Shown here: one piece after another, positions 1 through 5,963 of the stretch
Position numbering within the stretch: position 1 is the first letter of the stretch
Layout: each line of letters starts with the position of its first letter
Made by a program: the position numbers and the translations under genes
DNA from: an uncultured Methylococcaceae bacterium
GTDB taxonomy: Bacteria; Pseudomonadota; Gammaproteobacteria; Methylococcales; Methylococcaceae
Assembly: GCA_903910005.1 (NCBI GenBank)
Contig: CAIVXW010000126.1
Coordinates: forward strand, 1-7,887
Reading direction: 5' to 3'
Length of the DNA: 7,887 bases
The notes under the pieces: model-generated
Database searches by the model: none
Seen by the model: only the letters and a program-made list of their open reading frames with translations
What the model was told of the DNA's origin: nothing

Positions 1-77
1 CCGACCGGCTGGTGGCTGATTTCATTGAACGTCGGCTGGAAAAAAAAGAGCAGGTTTTCTCGCGGAGTATCCCATGA
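1..77 (+). CDS. 3' end of an unidentified upstream gene
   Basis: An open frame enters from the left edge and ends at the TGA at 75-77. It gives 24 residues ending DRLVADFIERRLEKKEQVF plus SRSIP. The tail is a charged, probably helical segment, and nothing in it identifies a family. The stop overlaps the ATG of the next gene in an ATGA junction, so the two genes are probably co-transcribed and translationally coupled. The unseen gene may therefore share a pathway with the CitG-like gene, but this rests on arrangement alone. The frame is open to the window edge and uses codons like its neighbours. The call as coding rests mainly on the tight junction. Confidence 0.55.
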   Translation, partial: DRLVADFIERRLEKKEQVFSRSIP

Positions 78-958
78 ACAGCGCGGCCCTGCGCCCGTTA
101 CTGCAACAGGCTTACATGGAGGCCTGCGAGGCCGAATTGCGGGCCTTCAAGCCCGGCAATGTCAGCGTCCATTCCGAAGGTCACGGCATGACGGTGGAAC
201 AGTTTCGCCAGAGTGCCCGGGTCAGTGCCCCCTGGCTGCTGGCGGAAAACCTGTGTTTGGGTGAACAGGTTTTTTACGCAGTGGAAACAACGCTGGGGGT
301 TACCGGCTGCAATACCAACCTGGGCATCGTGCTGCTGTCGGTTCCGCTGATCGCAGCGGCAGCCACTGCCCACGCGGCGGGAACCGCCCTTCGCTCTGCC
401 CTGGCAACGGTTCTTGCCCAAACCACCCTGGACGATGCGGACTGGGTATACCGGGCCATCCGCCGGGCCAATCCGGGAGGCCTGGGTCGTGCCGGACAAC
501 ATGACGTGGCAAATGCACCCGCTGTCAACCTGTATGAAGCCATGCAGGCGGCCAGTCACCGCGACAGGATCGCTTTTCAATATGTTAATTGCTACGTGGA
601 TATTTTTGATTTGGCCATTCCACGTTATCATTACGCGCTGTCCCGCTTTGGCAGCGAAGACTTGGCAGTGCTTTCGGTTTTCACGAGCCTGCTGAAAAAC
701 ATCCCTGACAGCCATATCGAACGCAAGTTCGGTACCCGGTTTACCGGGCTGGTAGCCGACAGGATGGCAACCCTCGACCAGGCCTTGTCGCAGTTGGGGG
801 CGGACGAATCGATTGATTTCCTGTTGCATGAAATCGACACCGAGTTCAAGCGACACGGAATCAATCCCGGAACGACGGCTGATCTGACTGTGGCGTGCCT
901 GTTGGCTGTGCGCCTGGAAACGGTGCTGGATCAGGGTCGTTCGCAGACTGGATTCTGA
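74..958 (+). CDS. CitG-family (triphosphoribosyl-dephospho-CoA synthase-like) protein
   Basis: This 294-residue protein belongs to the CitG/MdcB family. Characterised members react ATP with dephospho-CoA, releasing adenine, to form the triphosphoribosyl precursor of a citrate lyase or malonate decarboxylase prosthetic group. Visible family marks are KPGNV at 26-30, near the usual N-terminal KPG motif, and GCNTNLGIVLLSVPLIAA at 78-95, matching the family Gly-x-Asn-Thr loop in the form I associate with archaeal and methylotroph members. The body is largely helical. The ATG at 74 is supported by GGAG at 63-66, seven bases upstream, and by the ATGA overlap with the preceding gene. No citrate lyase or malonate decarboxylase subunit is visible, and fae follows directly, so a role in H4MPT-related cofactor synthesis is more likely than the textbook reaction (inference). 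Family assignment is firm; substrate is unknown. Confidence 0.85.
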   Translation: MNSAALRPLLQQAYMEACEAELRAFKPGNVSVHSEGHGMTVEQFRQSARVSAPWLLAENLCLGEQVFYAVETTLGVTGCNTNLGIVLLSVPLIAAAATAHAAGTALRSALATVLAQTTLDDADWVYRAIRRANPGGLGRAGQHDVANAPAVNLYEAMQAASHRDRIAFQYVNCYVDIFDLAIPRYHYALSRFGSEDLAVLSVFTSLLKNIPDSHIERKFGTRFTGLVADRMATLDQALSQLGADESIDFLLHEIDTEFKRHGINPGTTADLTVACLLAVRLETVLDQGRSQTGF

Positions 959-960
959 AC

Positions 961-990
961 TCAGGCCATCGCCCAATCAGGCTGGCCTGA
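961..990 (+). repeat. Inverted repeat after the CitG-like gene
   Basis: TCAGGCC at 961-967 is the exact reverse complement of GGCCTGA at 984-990, two bases after the CitG-like stop. A smaller alternative hairpin, TCAGG-CTGG-CCTGA, uses 977-990. No run of T follows, so it does not look like an intrinsic terminator. It could protect the 3' end of the mRNA, serve as a dyad binding site ahead of fae, or be chance. Confidence 0.35.
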
Positions 991-1004
991 CGCCAGAAAA
1001 ACTG

Positions 1005-1010
1005 CATAAT
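1005..1010 (+). promoter_or_regulatory. Possible -10 element for fae
   Basis: CATAAT at 1005-1010, with TG directly before it, resembles a sigma-70 -10 box in the only gap upstream of fae. No convincing -35 box is seen at 16-18 bp. Transcription from here would give a leader of about 90 bases before the preferred fae start. Fae is usually made in large amounts, so its own promoter is expected, but the site assignment is weak. Confidence 0.3.
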
Positions 1011-1023
1011 GACAAACCCGCTT

Positions 1024-1040
1024 CGGGAGGCATTCTAGTG
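1024..1040 (+). promoter_or_regulatory. Alternative in-frame GTG start with strong Shine-Dalgarno upstream of fae
   Basis: CGGGAGG at 1024-1030 lies seven bases before a GTG at 1038-1040 that is in frame with fae with no stop between. Use of it would add 24 residues, beginning MASILEKFLSF, to the N-terminus. The ribosome site is as good as the one at the preferred ATG (1110). A four-pair hairpin, CCCG-CTT-CGGG at 1017-1027, overlaps part of this Shine-Dalgarno and could weaken it. Known Fae proteins begin at the later methionine. Confidence 0.4.
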
Positions 1041-1109
1041 GCGTCCATACTGGAAAAATTTCTTTCTTTCATCAACACTCAAACTCAAGAAAAACAGGAG
1101 ACTGTGCAA

Positions 1110-1622
1110 ATGGCAAAAATCGACAAACTGCTGGTAGGTGAAGCACTCTGTGGTGGCGGCAACGAAATCGCCCACATTGATCTGATCATGGGTCCCCGTG
1201 GCAGCGCGGCTGAAACCGCGTTCGCCAACTGCGTCACCAACAACAAGGATGGTTTCACCAGCCTGCTGGCCGTGGTTGCCCCCAACCTGCTGTGCAAGCC
1301 CGCTACCGTCATGTTCAACAAGGTCACCATCAAGAATGGCAAACAGGCCACCCAGATGTTTGGACCGGCACAACGCGGTGTTGCCATGGCTGTGGCCGAT
1401 TGCGTGGAAGACGGCACCATCCCGGCTGATGAAGCAGACAACCTGTTCATTTGCGTCGGTGTATTCATCCACTGGCTGGCAGAAGACGATGCCAAAATCC
1501 AGGATTACAACTACGAAGCCACCAAACTGTCCATCAAGCGCGCCGTTTCCGGCGAGCCCAAGGCGGCTGAAGTTGTAGCCAAGAAGGGTTCTGAACTGCA
1601 TCCCTTCGCCGCTCACGCCTGA
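1110..1622 (+). CDS. fae: Formaldehyde-activating enzyme (5,6,7,8-tetrahydromethanopterin hydro-lyase)
   Basis: Fae catalyses condensation of formaldehyde with tetrahydromethanopterin to methylene-H4MPT in the cytoplasm. This is the entry step of the H4MPT-linked oxidation and detoxification route of methylotrophs. From the ATG at 1110 the product is 170 residues, the same length as the Methylorubrum (Methylobacterium) extorquens enzyme as I recall it, and it aligns throughout. Clear matches are GNEIAHIDLIMGPRG near residues 18-32, containing the proposed catalytic histidine (His17 in the literature numbering), GFTSLLAVVAPNL, and MFGPAQRGVAMAVAD. AGGAG at 1096-1100 sits nine bases before this ATG. 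An in-frame GTG at 1038 would add 24 residues not found in the family, so I chose the later start. A strong intrinsic terminator follows 18 bases after the stop. The CitG-like gene lies immediately upstream on the same strand. Confidence 0.97.
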   Translation: MAKIDKLLVGEALCGGGNEIAHIDLIMGPRGSAAETAFANCVTNNKDGFTSLLAVVAPNLLCKPATVMFNKVTIKNGKQATQMFGPAQRGVAMAVADCVEDGTIPADEADNLFICVGVFIHWLAEDDAKIQDYNYEATKLSIKRAVSGEPKAAEVVAKKGSELHPFAAHA

Positions 1623-1640
1623 TAGGGTTTCCGAACCAGA

Positions 1641-1679
1641 AACGCCGTTCACACGCGAGTGTGGGCGGCGTTTTTTTTT
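1641..1679 (+). terminator. Strong intrinsic terminator after fae
   Basis: The stem AACGCCG at 1641-1647 pairs with CGGCGTT at 1666-1672, and CACAC at 1650-1654 pairs with GTGTG at 1659-1663 around a GCGA loop of the stable GNRA type. The two T-G positions between them can form wobble pairs, so the stem is nearly continuous. Nine T residues follow at 1671-1679. It should separate the abundant fae message from modC, which starts 37 bases later. Confidence 0.95.
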
Positions 1680-1693
1680 GCAGGAAAAATCGT

Positions 1694-1720
1694 ATGCATA
1701 AAACCCTGCTTGCACCGTGA
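1694..1720 (+). promoter_or_regulatory. Possible 8-codon leader frame coupled to modC
   Basis: An ATG at 1694 opens a frame reading MHKTLLAP and stopping at the TGA at 1718-1720, which overlaps the modC GTG (1717-1719) as GTGA. AGGA at 1682-1685 is eight bases before this ATG. No Shine-Dalgarno sequence precedes the modC GTG itself, whose upstream bases are CCCTGCTTGCACC. Ribosomes may therefore load at the mini frame and re-initiate at modC. This is inference from spacing; the frame is short enough to be chance. Confidence 0.3.
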
Positions 1721-2817
1721 CACCTGCCGCTCCCACTCGGATTCAACTCAGCCTTGAGCGGACTGATTTTCAGCTTGCCGTCGATCTGGAACTGCCGGGC
1801 CACGGTATCACCGCCCTGTTCGGTCCCTCCGGTTCGGGTAAAACCACCCTGCTGCGGTGCGTCGCCGGGCTGGAGCAGGCCGATCAGGCCTTCATCACCA
1901 TCCGGGGGCAGTGCTGGCAAAACAGTGCGGCCCGTTTCTTCCTGCCGATACACCGGAGAAATCTGGGGTATGTGTTCCAGGAGGCCAGCCTGTTCGGGCA
2001 TCTCAGTGTCAGGCAAAATCTGGAATACGGTTACCGGCGGATTCCGGCCCGGCAGCGGCGGGTACAATTTGACCAGGCTGTGGCCTGGCTGGGACTGGCT
2101 CCGCTGTTATCAAAACCAGCCCCGACCCTGTCCGGCGGTGAGCGACAGCGGGTGGCCCTGGGCCGTGCCATCCTGACCAGTCCTGATATTTTACTACTGG
2201 ACGAACCTCTTTCCGCTCTTGATAATCGGCACAGGGAGGAGGTGCTGCCGTGCCTGGAACGGTTACGGGACGAGTTGAAAATTCCCATGCTGTACGTCAG
2301 TCATTGCCTGGATGAAGTCACCCGGTTGGCCGATCATCTGGTGTTGCTGGATCAGGGCCGGGTGGTTGCACAGGGGAGCCTGACCGAGACCCTGGCCCGC
2401 CTGGATCTGTCCCGTCATTTCAGCGAAGACGCCGGGGTGGTGCTGGATACCTGCATCGGTCTGCATGACGATGCCGATTTTCTTACCCGACTTGATTTCG
2501 CCGATGGCCACATCCATGTCGGGCGGCGGCATGAAGCGGTCGGCCAGCGTGTCCGCTGTCGCATTCAGGCCCGTGATGTCAGCCTGTGTCTGACCCGCCC
2601 CGAAGCCACCAGCATCCTCAACCGGTTACCTGCTACCGTGGTCGATCTGGTTCCTGCCGATACCCCGGCTCACGTGCTGGTGCGATTGAATCTGGGAACC
2701 ACCCCCCTGCTTGCCCGTATTACCCGCCGCTCCTGCCTGCAACTGGGTATTCGTCCCGGTCTGTCGCTGTGGGCCCAGATCAAGGCTGTTGCCCTGCTCA
2801 ATCCCGCCCGTCACTGA
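1717..2817 (+). CDS. modC: Molybdate ABC transporter ATP-binding protein ModC
   Basis: ModC is the cytoplasmic ATPase that powers molybdate import through the ModB permease with the periplasmic binding protein ModA. The 366-residue product shows Walker A GPSGSGKT at 36-43, Q-loop glutamine near 88 (YVFQEASLFGHLSV), signature LSGGERQRVALGRA at 138-151, Walker B ILLLDEP at 158-164, D-loop SALD at 166-169 and the switch histidine at 196 within PMLYVSHCLDEV. The C-terminus, about 297-363, is a molybdate-binding TOBE domain ending SLWAQIKAVALL, as in E. coli ModC (about 352 residues). The GTG start is the only reasonable one, because upstream in-frame codons run into the fae terminator. modA and modB are not adjacent, although modABC is the usual order. 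Either they lie elsewhere or another permease is used. Transport of tungstate instead of molybdate cannot be excluded from sequence. Confidence 0.93.
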   Translation: MTPAAPTRIQLSLERTDFQLAVDLELPGHGITALFGPSGSGKTTLLRCVAGLEQADQAFITIRGQCWQNSAARFFLPIHRRNLGYVFQEASLFGHLSVRQNLEYGYRRIPARQRRVQFDQAVAWLGLAPLLSKPAPTLSGGERQRVALGRAILTSPDILLLDEPLSALDNRHREEVLPCLERLRDELKIPMLYVSHCLDEVTRLADHLVLLDQGRVVAQGSLTETLARLDLSRHFSEDAGVVLDTCIGLHDDADFLTRLDFADGHIHVGRRHEAVGQRVRCRIQARDVSLCLTRPEATSILNRLPATVVDLVPADTPAHVLVRLNLGTTPLLARITRRSCLQLGIRPGLSLWAQIKAVALLNPARH

Positions 2818-2856
2818 CGAACGCCGGAATCAAGCCTGCATTTCAGTCGAATCCGT

Positions 2857-2865
2857 TGATACAAT
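2857..2865 (+). promoter_or_regulatory. Extended -10 promoter candidate for rapA
   Basis: TGATACAAT at 2857-2865 fits the extended -10 pattern TG-N-TATAAT with one mismatch. No good -35 is present, which is common for extended -10 promoters. Predicted transcription would begin near 2872, giving a leader of about 40 bases before the rapA ATG. No terminator separates modC from rapA, so read-through from modC is also possible. Confidence 0.5.
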
Positions 2866-2912
2866 GCCGCCCGCCGTTGTGAGAAGATCAACAAAAACCC
2901 GAGAGGAGAAGC

Positions 2913-5768
2913 ATGTCGTCCAAATTTGTACCTGGCCAGCGTTGGGTCAGTGAAACCGAACCCGAACTGGGTTTGGGAATTGCCCTCAACGTCGAAAATA
3001 ATCGAGTCACCCTGTTATTCATTGCCGGCAATGAGCGACGTACCTATGCGGTCAACAAGTCCCCGCTGACCCGGGTGGTGTTCAGTCGGGGCGATACCCT
3101 TGAAAGCGTCGACGGCTGGAAAATTACCGTTACGACCGTGCATGAACAGGCGGGCATCCTGAGTTATGAGGGCCGGGATGAAAACGGAGGCCCGCGTGTG
3201 CTTGAGGAAATGGAAATCAGCCATTTCATGCAGTTCAATAAACCGGATGATCGTTTGTTTACCGGCCAACTGGACTCCCCTGCCCTGTTCCGCCTGCGTT
3301 ATGAAACCCTGCAACACCTGCGCCGACTGGAGCAATCGCCGGTACGTGGCCTGCAGGGGGCACGTACCAGCCTGATTCCCCACCAGATTTACATCGCCCA
3401 TGAGGTGGCGGAACGCCATGCCCCCCGGGTGCTGCTGGCCGATGAGGTAGGACTGGGTAAAACCATAGAGGCCGGGCTGGTAATCCATCATCAACTCCTG
3501 ACCGGGCGGGCCGGGCGCGTGCTGGTTATCGTGCCGGAACCGCTGCTGTATCAATGGCTGGTGGAAATGCGCCGCCGCTTCAATCTGCGTTTCAGTCTGT
3601 TTGATGAGGAACGCTATCAGCAAATCGACGAGGAAAATCCGTTCATGGCGGAGCAATGGGTGCTGGCCAGCCTTGATTTTTTCATGGAGGACGAACGCCG
3701 CCGGGAAGCCGTGCTGGCCGCTCCCTGGGATCTGTGTGTGGTGGATGAAGCCCACCATCTTGAATGGACTGCGGCAAAGGTCAGCCCCGAATACCGCTTC
3801 ATCGAAGCACTCAGTCAGGAGGTGGCCGGCCTGCTGCTGTTGACCGCCACCCCGGAACAACTGGGCAAGGAAGGCCATTTTGCCCGGTTGCGTCTGCTTG
3901 ATCCGGACCGGTTTTACAGTTTTGATACCTTTCTGGCAGAAGAAGCCGAATACAAGAAACTGGCGGATGTCATCCATCATTTACTGGACGATCCGATGCT
4001 GGACAAGGACACCCTGAGCCAGCTCAAGGCCATCGTATCGGATGATCTGGCCGAAGAATGGCTGGATAAACTCGACAGTCCGGAGGGATCCGAGACGGCC
4101 CGCCAGGCCTTGATCCAGCTCATGCTGGACCGTCACGGTACCGGGCGGGTGCTGTTTCGCAATACCCGTTCAACCATCAAGGGCTTTCCCGGACGGGCAC
4201 TGCTGGCAACCGGCCTGCCGCTCCCTGCCGCCTGTCAGGCGGCCTGGGCCAGTGCCCGCACCCTTACGGACTGGCTGCATCCCGAGGTGCTGTGGCCCCG
4301 GAGTGAGGAACCCCGTCGTGAATGGTGGCGACAGGATGGTCGTGTCGCATGGATGATTAACACCCTGCAGAGCCTCAACCACGCCAAGGTACTGGTGATC
4401 TGCGCCCGGGCTGCAACCGCCATCGACCTGGAAGACGCCCTGCGCCAGATTGGCATCCGGGCGGCGGCTTTCCACGAAGGCATGAGTATCGTCAACCGTG
4501 ACCGGGCTGCCGCCTGGTTTGCCGACCCGGACGAGGGGGCTGACGTCCTGGTTTGTTCGGAGATTGGCAGCGAGGGGCGTAATTTCCAGTTTGCCCATCA
4601 CCTGATCCTGTTTGATCTGCCGCTCAACCCGGATGTACTGGAGCAGCGCATCGGTCGGCTCGACCGGATCGGTCAAACCGAAACCATCCGCATCCATCTG
4701 GCCTATTTTGAAGGCACGGCCCAGCACGTTCTGTTCCGCTGGTACCACGAGGGACTGGGAGCCTTCAACCAGCCGTGCCAGACCGGTCAGGCTGTTTTTA
4801 GCCGCCTGGAAGGTTCGCTGCGTGATGCCATGAGCCAGCCCGATGCCGACAGCACCGCTGTCGATGCCCTGATCAGGCAGGCAAGGGCGTTGACCGACAG
4901 CATCCAGCACAGCCTGCAACAGGGACGGGATCGCTTGCTCGAACTCAATTCCTGTCGCAAATCGGTCGCCGACCGTCTGGTGGAGCAGGTACAGGACGCC
5001 GATGATGAGGGCAGTCTGTGGCCCTACATGGAAGACATATTCGATGCCTACGGGGTCAACATTGAGGAACACTCCAGTCAATGCTACATCCTGACGCCGG
5101 GCGAACATCTCAGAATGCAGTTCCCGGAACTGCCGGAAGACGGCGTTACCATCACCCTGGAGCGCAGCATTGCCCTGGCCCGTGAGGACATGCTGTTTTT
5201 GACCTTCGAACACCCGATGGTACGGGGAGCCATGGATCTGCTGCTCAACAGCGAACACGGCAATGCCGCCTTCAGTGTGGTCAGTCACCCCGAACTCACC
5301 CCGGGCCAGTTACTGGTGGAAGTGTTTCACCGGGTCGACTGTGCCGCTCCGCGTCATCTGCAGATTGGCCGTTACTGCCCGCCGGGTTTGATCCGGTCGC
5401 TGCATGACATCAACGGCAACGACCTCAGTGCCCTGCCCTTCTCCCGTCTGGTGGAACAACCCCGGGTATTTGACCGCGAACACGCGGTTGAGCTGATTCG
5501 GGGTGAACGTAAAAACATCGCCCGCTGCATCGGGCTGGCCGGAAAAAAAGCCCGGCAAACCCTGCCGGGCATCATCAGCGACAGTGGCAAACGCATGCTG
5601 GACGCCCAGACGGCTGAATTAAAACGGCTGGTCGCCCTCAAGCGGGTCAACCCGAACATCCGCGCCAGCGAACTGGATCAAATCAAGACTTACGCCCTGG
5701 AAATGAACCACTGCATCCAGTCAACCCAGATCCGGCTGGATGCGGTACGGGTGATCGTAACGGTGTAG
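2913..5768 (+). CDS. rapA: RNA polymerase-associated ATP-dependent protein RapA (HepA)
   Basis: RapA is a Swi2/Snf2-type DNA translocase that binds RNA polymerase and releases it from stalled post-termination complexes, so that it is recycled. The 951-residue product aligns along its length with E. coli RapA (968). The N-terminal Tudor-like region begins FVPGQRWVSETEPELGLG. The helicase core has HQIYIAHEVAERHAPRVLLA leading to Walker A DEVGLGKT at 177-184, the DEAH box at 278-281 and LLTATPEQ around 309-316. The second lobe has VLVCSEIGSEGRNFQFA and motif VI QRIGRLDRIGQ at 578-588. The remaining C-terminal part ends with ALKRVNPNIRASELDQI and RLDAVRVIV, as in the family. AGGAG at 2904-2908 precedes the ATG closely. 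All catalytic motifs are intact. It is 95 bases from modC and convergent with a small gene whose stop is 3 bp away. Confidence 0.97.
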   Translation: MSSKFVPGQRWVSETEPELGLGIALNVENNRVTLLFIAGNERRTYAVNKSPLTRVVFSRGDTLESVDGWKITVTTVHEQAGILSYEGRDENGGPRVLEEMEISHFMQFNKPDDRLFTGQLDSPALFRLRYETLQHLRRLEQSPVRGLQGARTSLIPHQIYIAHEVAERHAPRVLLADEVGLGKTIEAGLVIHHQLLTGRAGRVLVIVPEPLLYQWLVEMRRRFNLRFSLFDEERYQQIDEENPFMAEQWVLASLDFFMEDERRREAVLAAPWDLCVVDEAHHLEWTAAKVSPEYRFIEALSQEVAGLLLLTATPEQLGKEGHFARLRLLDPDRFYSFDTFLAEEAEYKKLADVIHHLLDDPMLDKDTLSQLKAIVSDDLAEEWLDKLDSPEGSETARQALIQLMLDRHGTGRVLFRNTRSTIKGFPGRALLATGLPLPAACQAAWASARTLTDWLHPEVLWPRSEEPRREWWRQDGRVAWMINTLQSLNHAKVLVICARAATAIDLEDALRQIGIRAAAFHEGMSIVNRDRAAAWFADPDEGADVLVCSEIGSEGRNFQFAHHLILFDLPLNPDVLEQRIGRLDRIGQTETIRIHLAYFEGTAQHVLFRWYHEGLGAFNQPCQTGQAVFSRLEGSLRDAMSQPDADSTAVDALIRQARALTDSIQHSLQQGRDRLLELNSCRKSVADRLVEQVQDADDEGSLWPYMEDIFDAYGVNIEEHSSQCYILTPGEHLRMQFPELPEDGVTITLERSIALAREDMLFLTFEHPMVRGAMDLLLNSEHGNAAFSVVSHPELTPGQLLVEVFHRVDCAAPRHLQIGRYCPPGLIRSLHDINGNDLSALPFSRLVEQPRVFDREHAVELIRGERKNIARCIGLAGKKARQTLPGIISDSGKRMLDAQTAELKRLVALKRVNPNIRASELDQIKTYALEMNHCIQSTQIRLDAVRVIVTV
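5543..5570 (-). terminator. Minus-strand intrinsic terminator inside rapA
   Basis: Read on the minus strand, GCCCGGCA-GGGTT-TGCCGGGC forms a perfect eight-pair stem with a five-base loop, followed directly by seven T residues (plus-strand A run at 5543-5549, arms 5550-5557 and 5563-5570). It lies within the 3' part of the rapA coding sequence and about 200 bases past the stop of the small minus-strand gene, for which it is the first good terminator. On the plus strand the arms are not followed by T, so it should not stop rapA transcription. Confidence 0.75.
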
Positions 5769-5771
5769 GTG

Positions 5772-5918
5772 TCATACGGCGTCTGTGTCGTCGTCAGTAT
5801 AAGGTAGCGGTTTAACGCCCTCGGGGATGCGGGGTGGTTTGGCCGTCCGTAGCAGCAGCAGGGCGTTACCGGCCACAAAGGCCAGAACCAGCAACAGAAT
5901 AGTAATAAAGGTTTGCAT
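5772..5918 (-). CDS. Small single-span membrane protein, unknown function
   Basis: The frame runs from an ATG at 5918-5916 to a TGA at 5774-5772 and gives 48 residues. It starts MQTFITILLLVLAFVAGNAL and has one clear hydrophobic span at about residues 3-23. Next come a basic/proline segment (RTAKPPRIPEGVKPLP, 24-39) and an acidic tail (DDDTD). GGAG lies eight bases upstream of the ATG on the minus strand. The arrangement suggests an inner-membrane anchor with a short cytoplasmic tail. It fills a gap otherwise empty of genes, converges with rapA at 3 bp, has a good terminator downstream, and is divergent from the membrane gene at 5964 with 45 bp between starts. I do not recognise the family with certainty; small gammaproteobacterial one-span DUF proteins such as DUF2897 are a loose comparison only. 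No function can be assigned. Confidence 0.7.
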   Translation of the reverse strand: MQTFITILLLVLAFVAGNALLLLRTAKPPRIPEGVKPLPYTDDDTDAV

Positions 5919-5963
5919 GAATTACTCCAGCGAAAAATTCACATCAACAGGGGGATCCCAACC

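Noticed and set aside
98..976. Long minus-strand open frame (about 292 codons) opposite the CitG-like gene
   Set aside because: The plus strand has recognisable CitG motifs, a ribosome site and a coupled start. The antisense frame has no recognisable domain and is a by-product of GC-rich codon use.
1680..1720. ModE-type operator or molybdenum-cofactor riboswitch upstream of modC
   Set aside because: The 37-base gap is too short for the riboswitch, and I see no ModE-like dyad.
1035..1736. Minus-strand open frame of 233 codons covering fae
   Set aside because: It is antisense to a certain fae gene, runs through the fae terminator, and shows no family resemblance.
3015..5288. Two long minus-strand frames (3015-3980 and 4170-5288) opposite rapA
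   Set aside because: rapA is unambiguous over this range. The antisense products have low-complexity Gln/Gly/His composition and no supporting starts.
5690..5878. Minus-strand 62-codon frame overlapping the small gene region
   Set aside because: It is in a different frame from the 48-residue gene, lacks a ribosome site, and gives a composition unlike a membrane or soluble protein. The shorter frame at 5772-5918 is the better candidate.
5913..5963. TTG at 5913 as the start of the four-span membrane protein
   Set aside because: It has no Shine-Dalgarno sequence and overlaps the start of the divergent small gene. The ATG at 5964 has AGGGGGA at good spacing.
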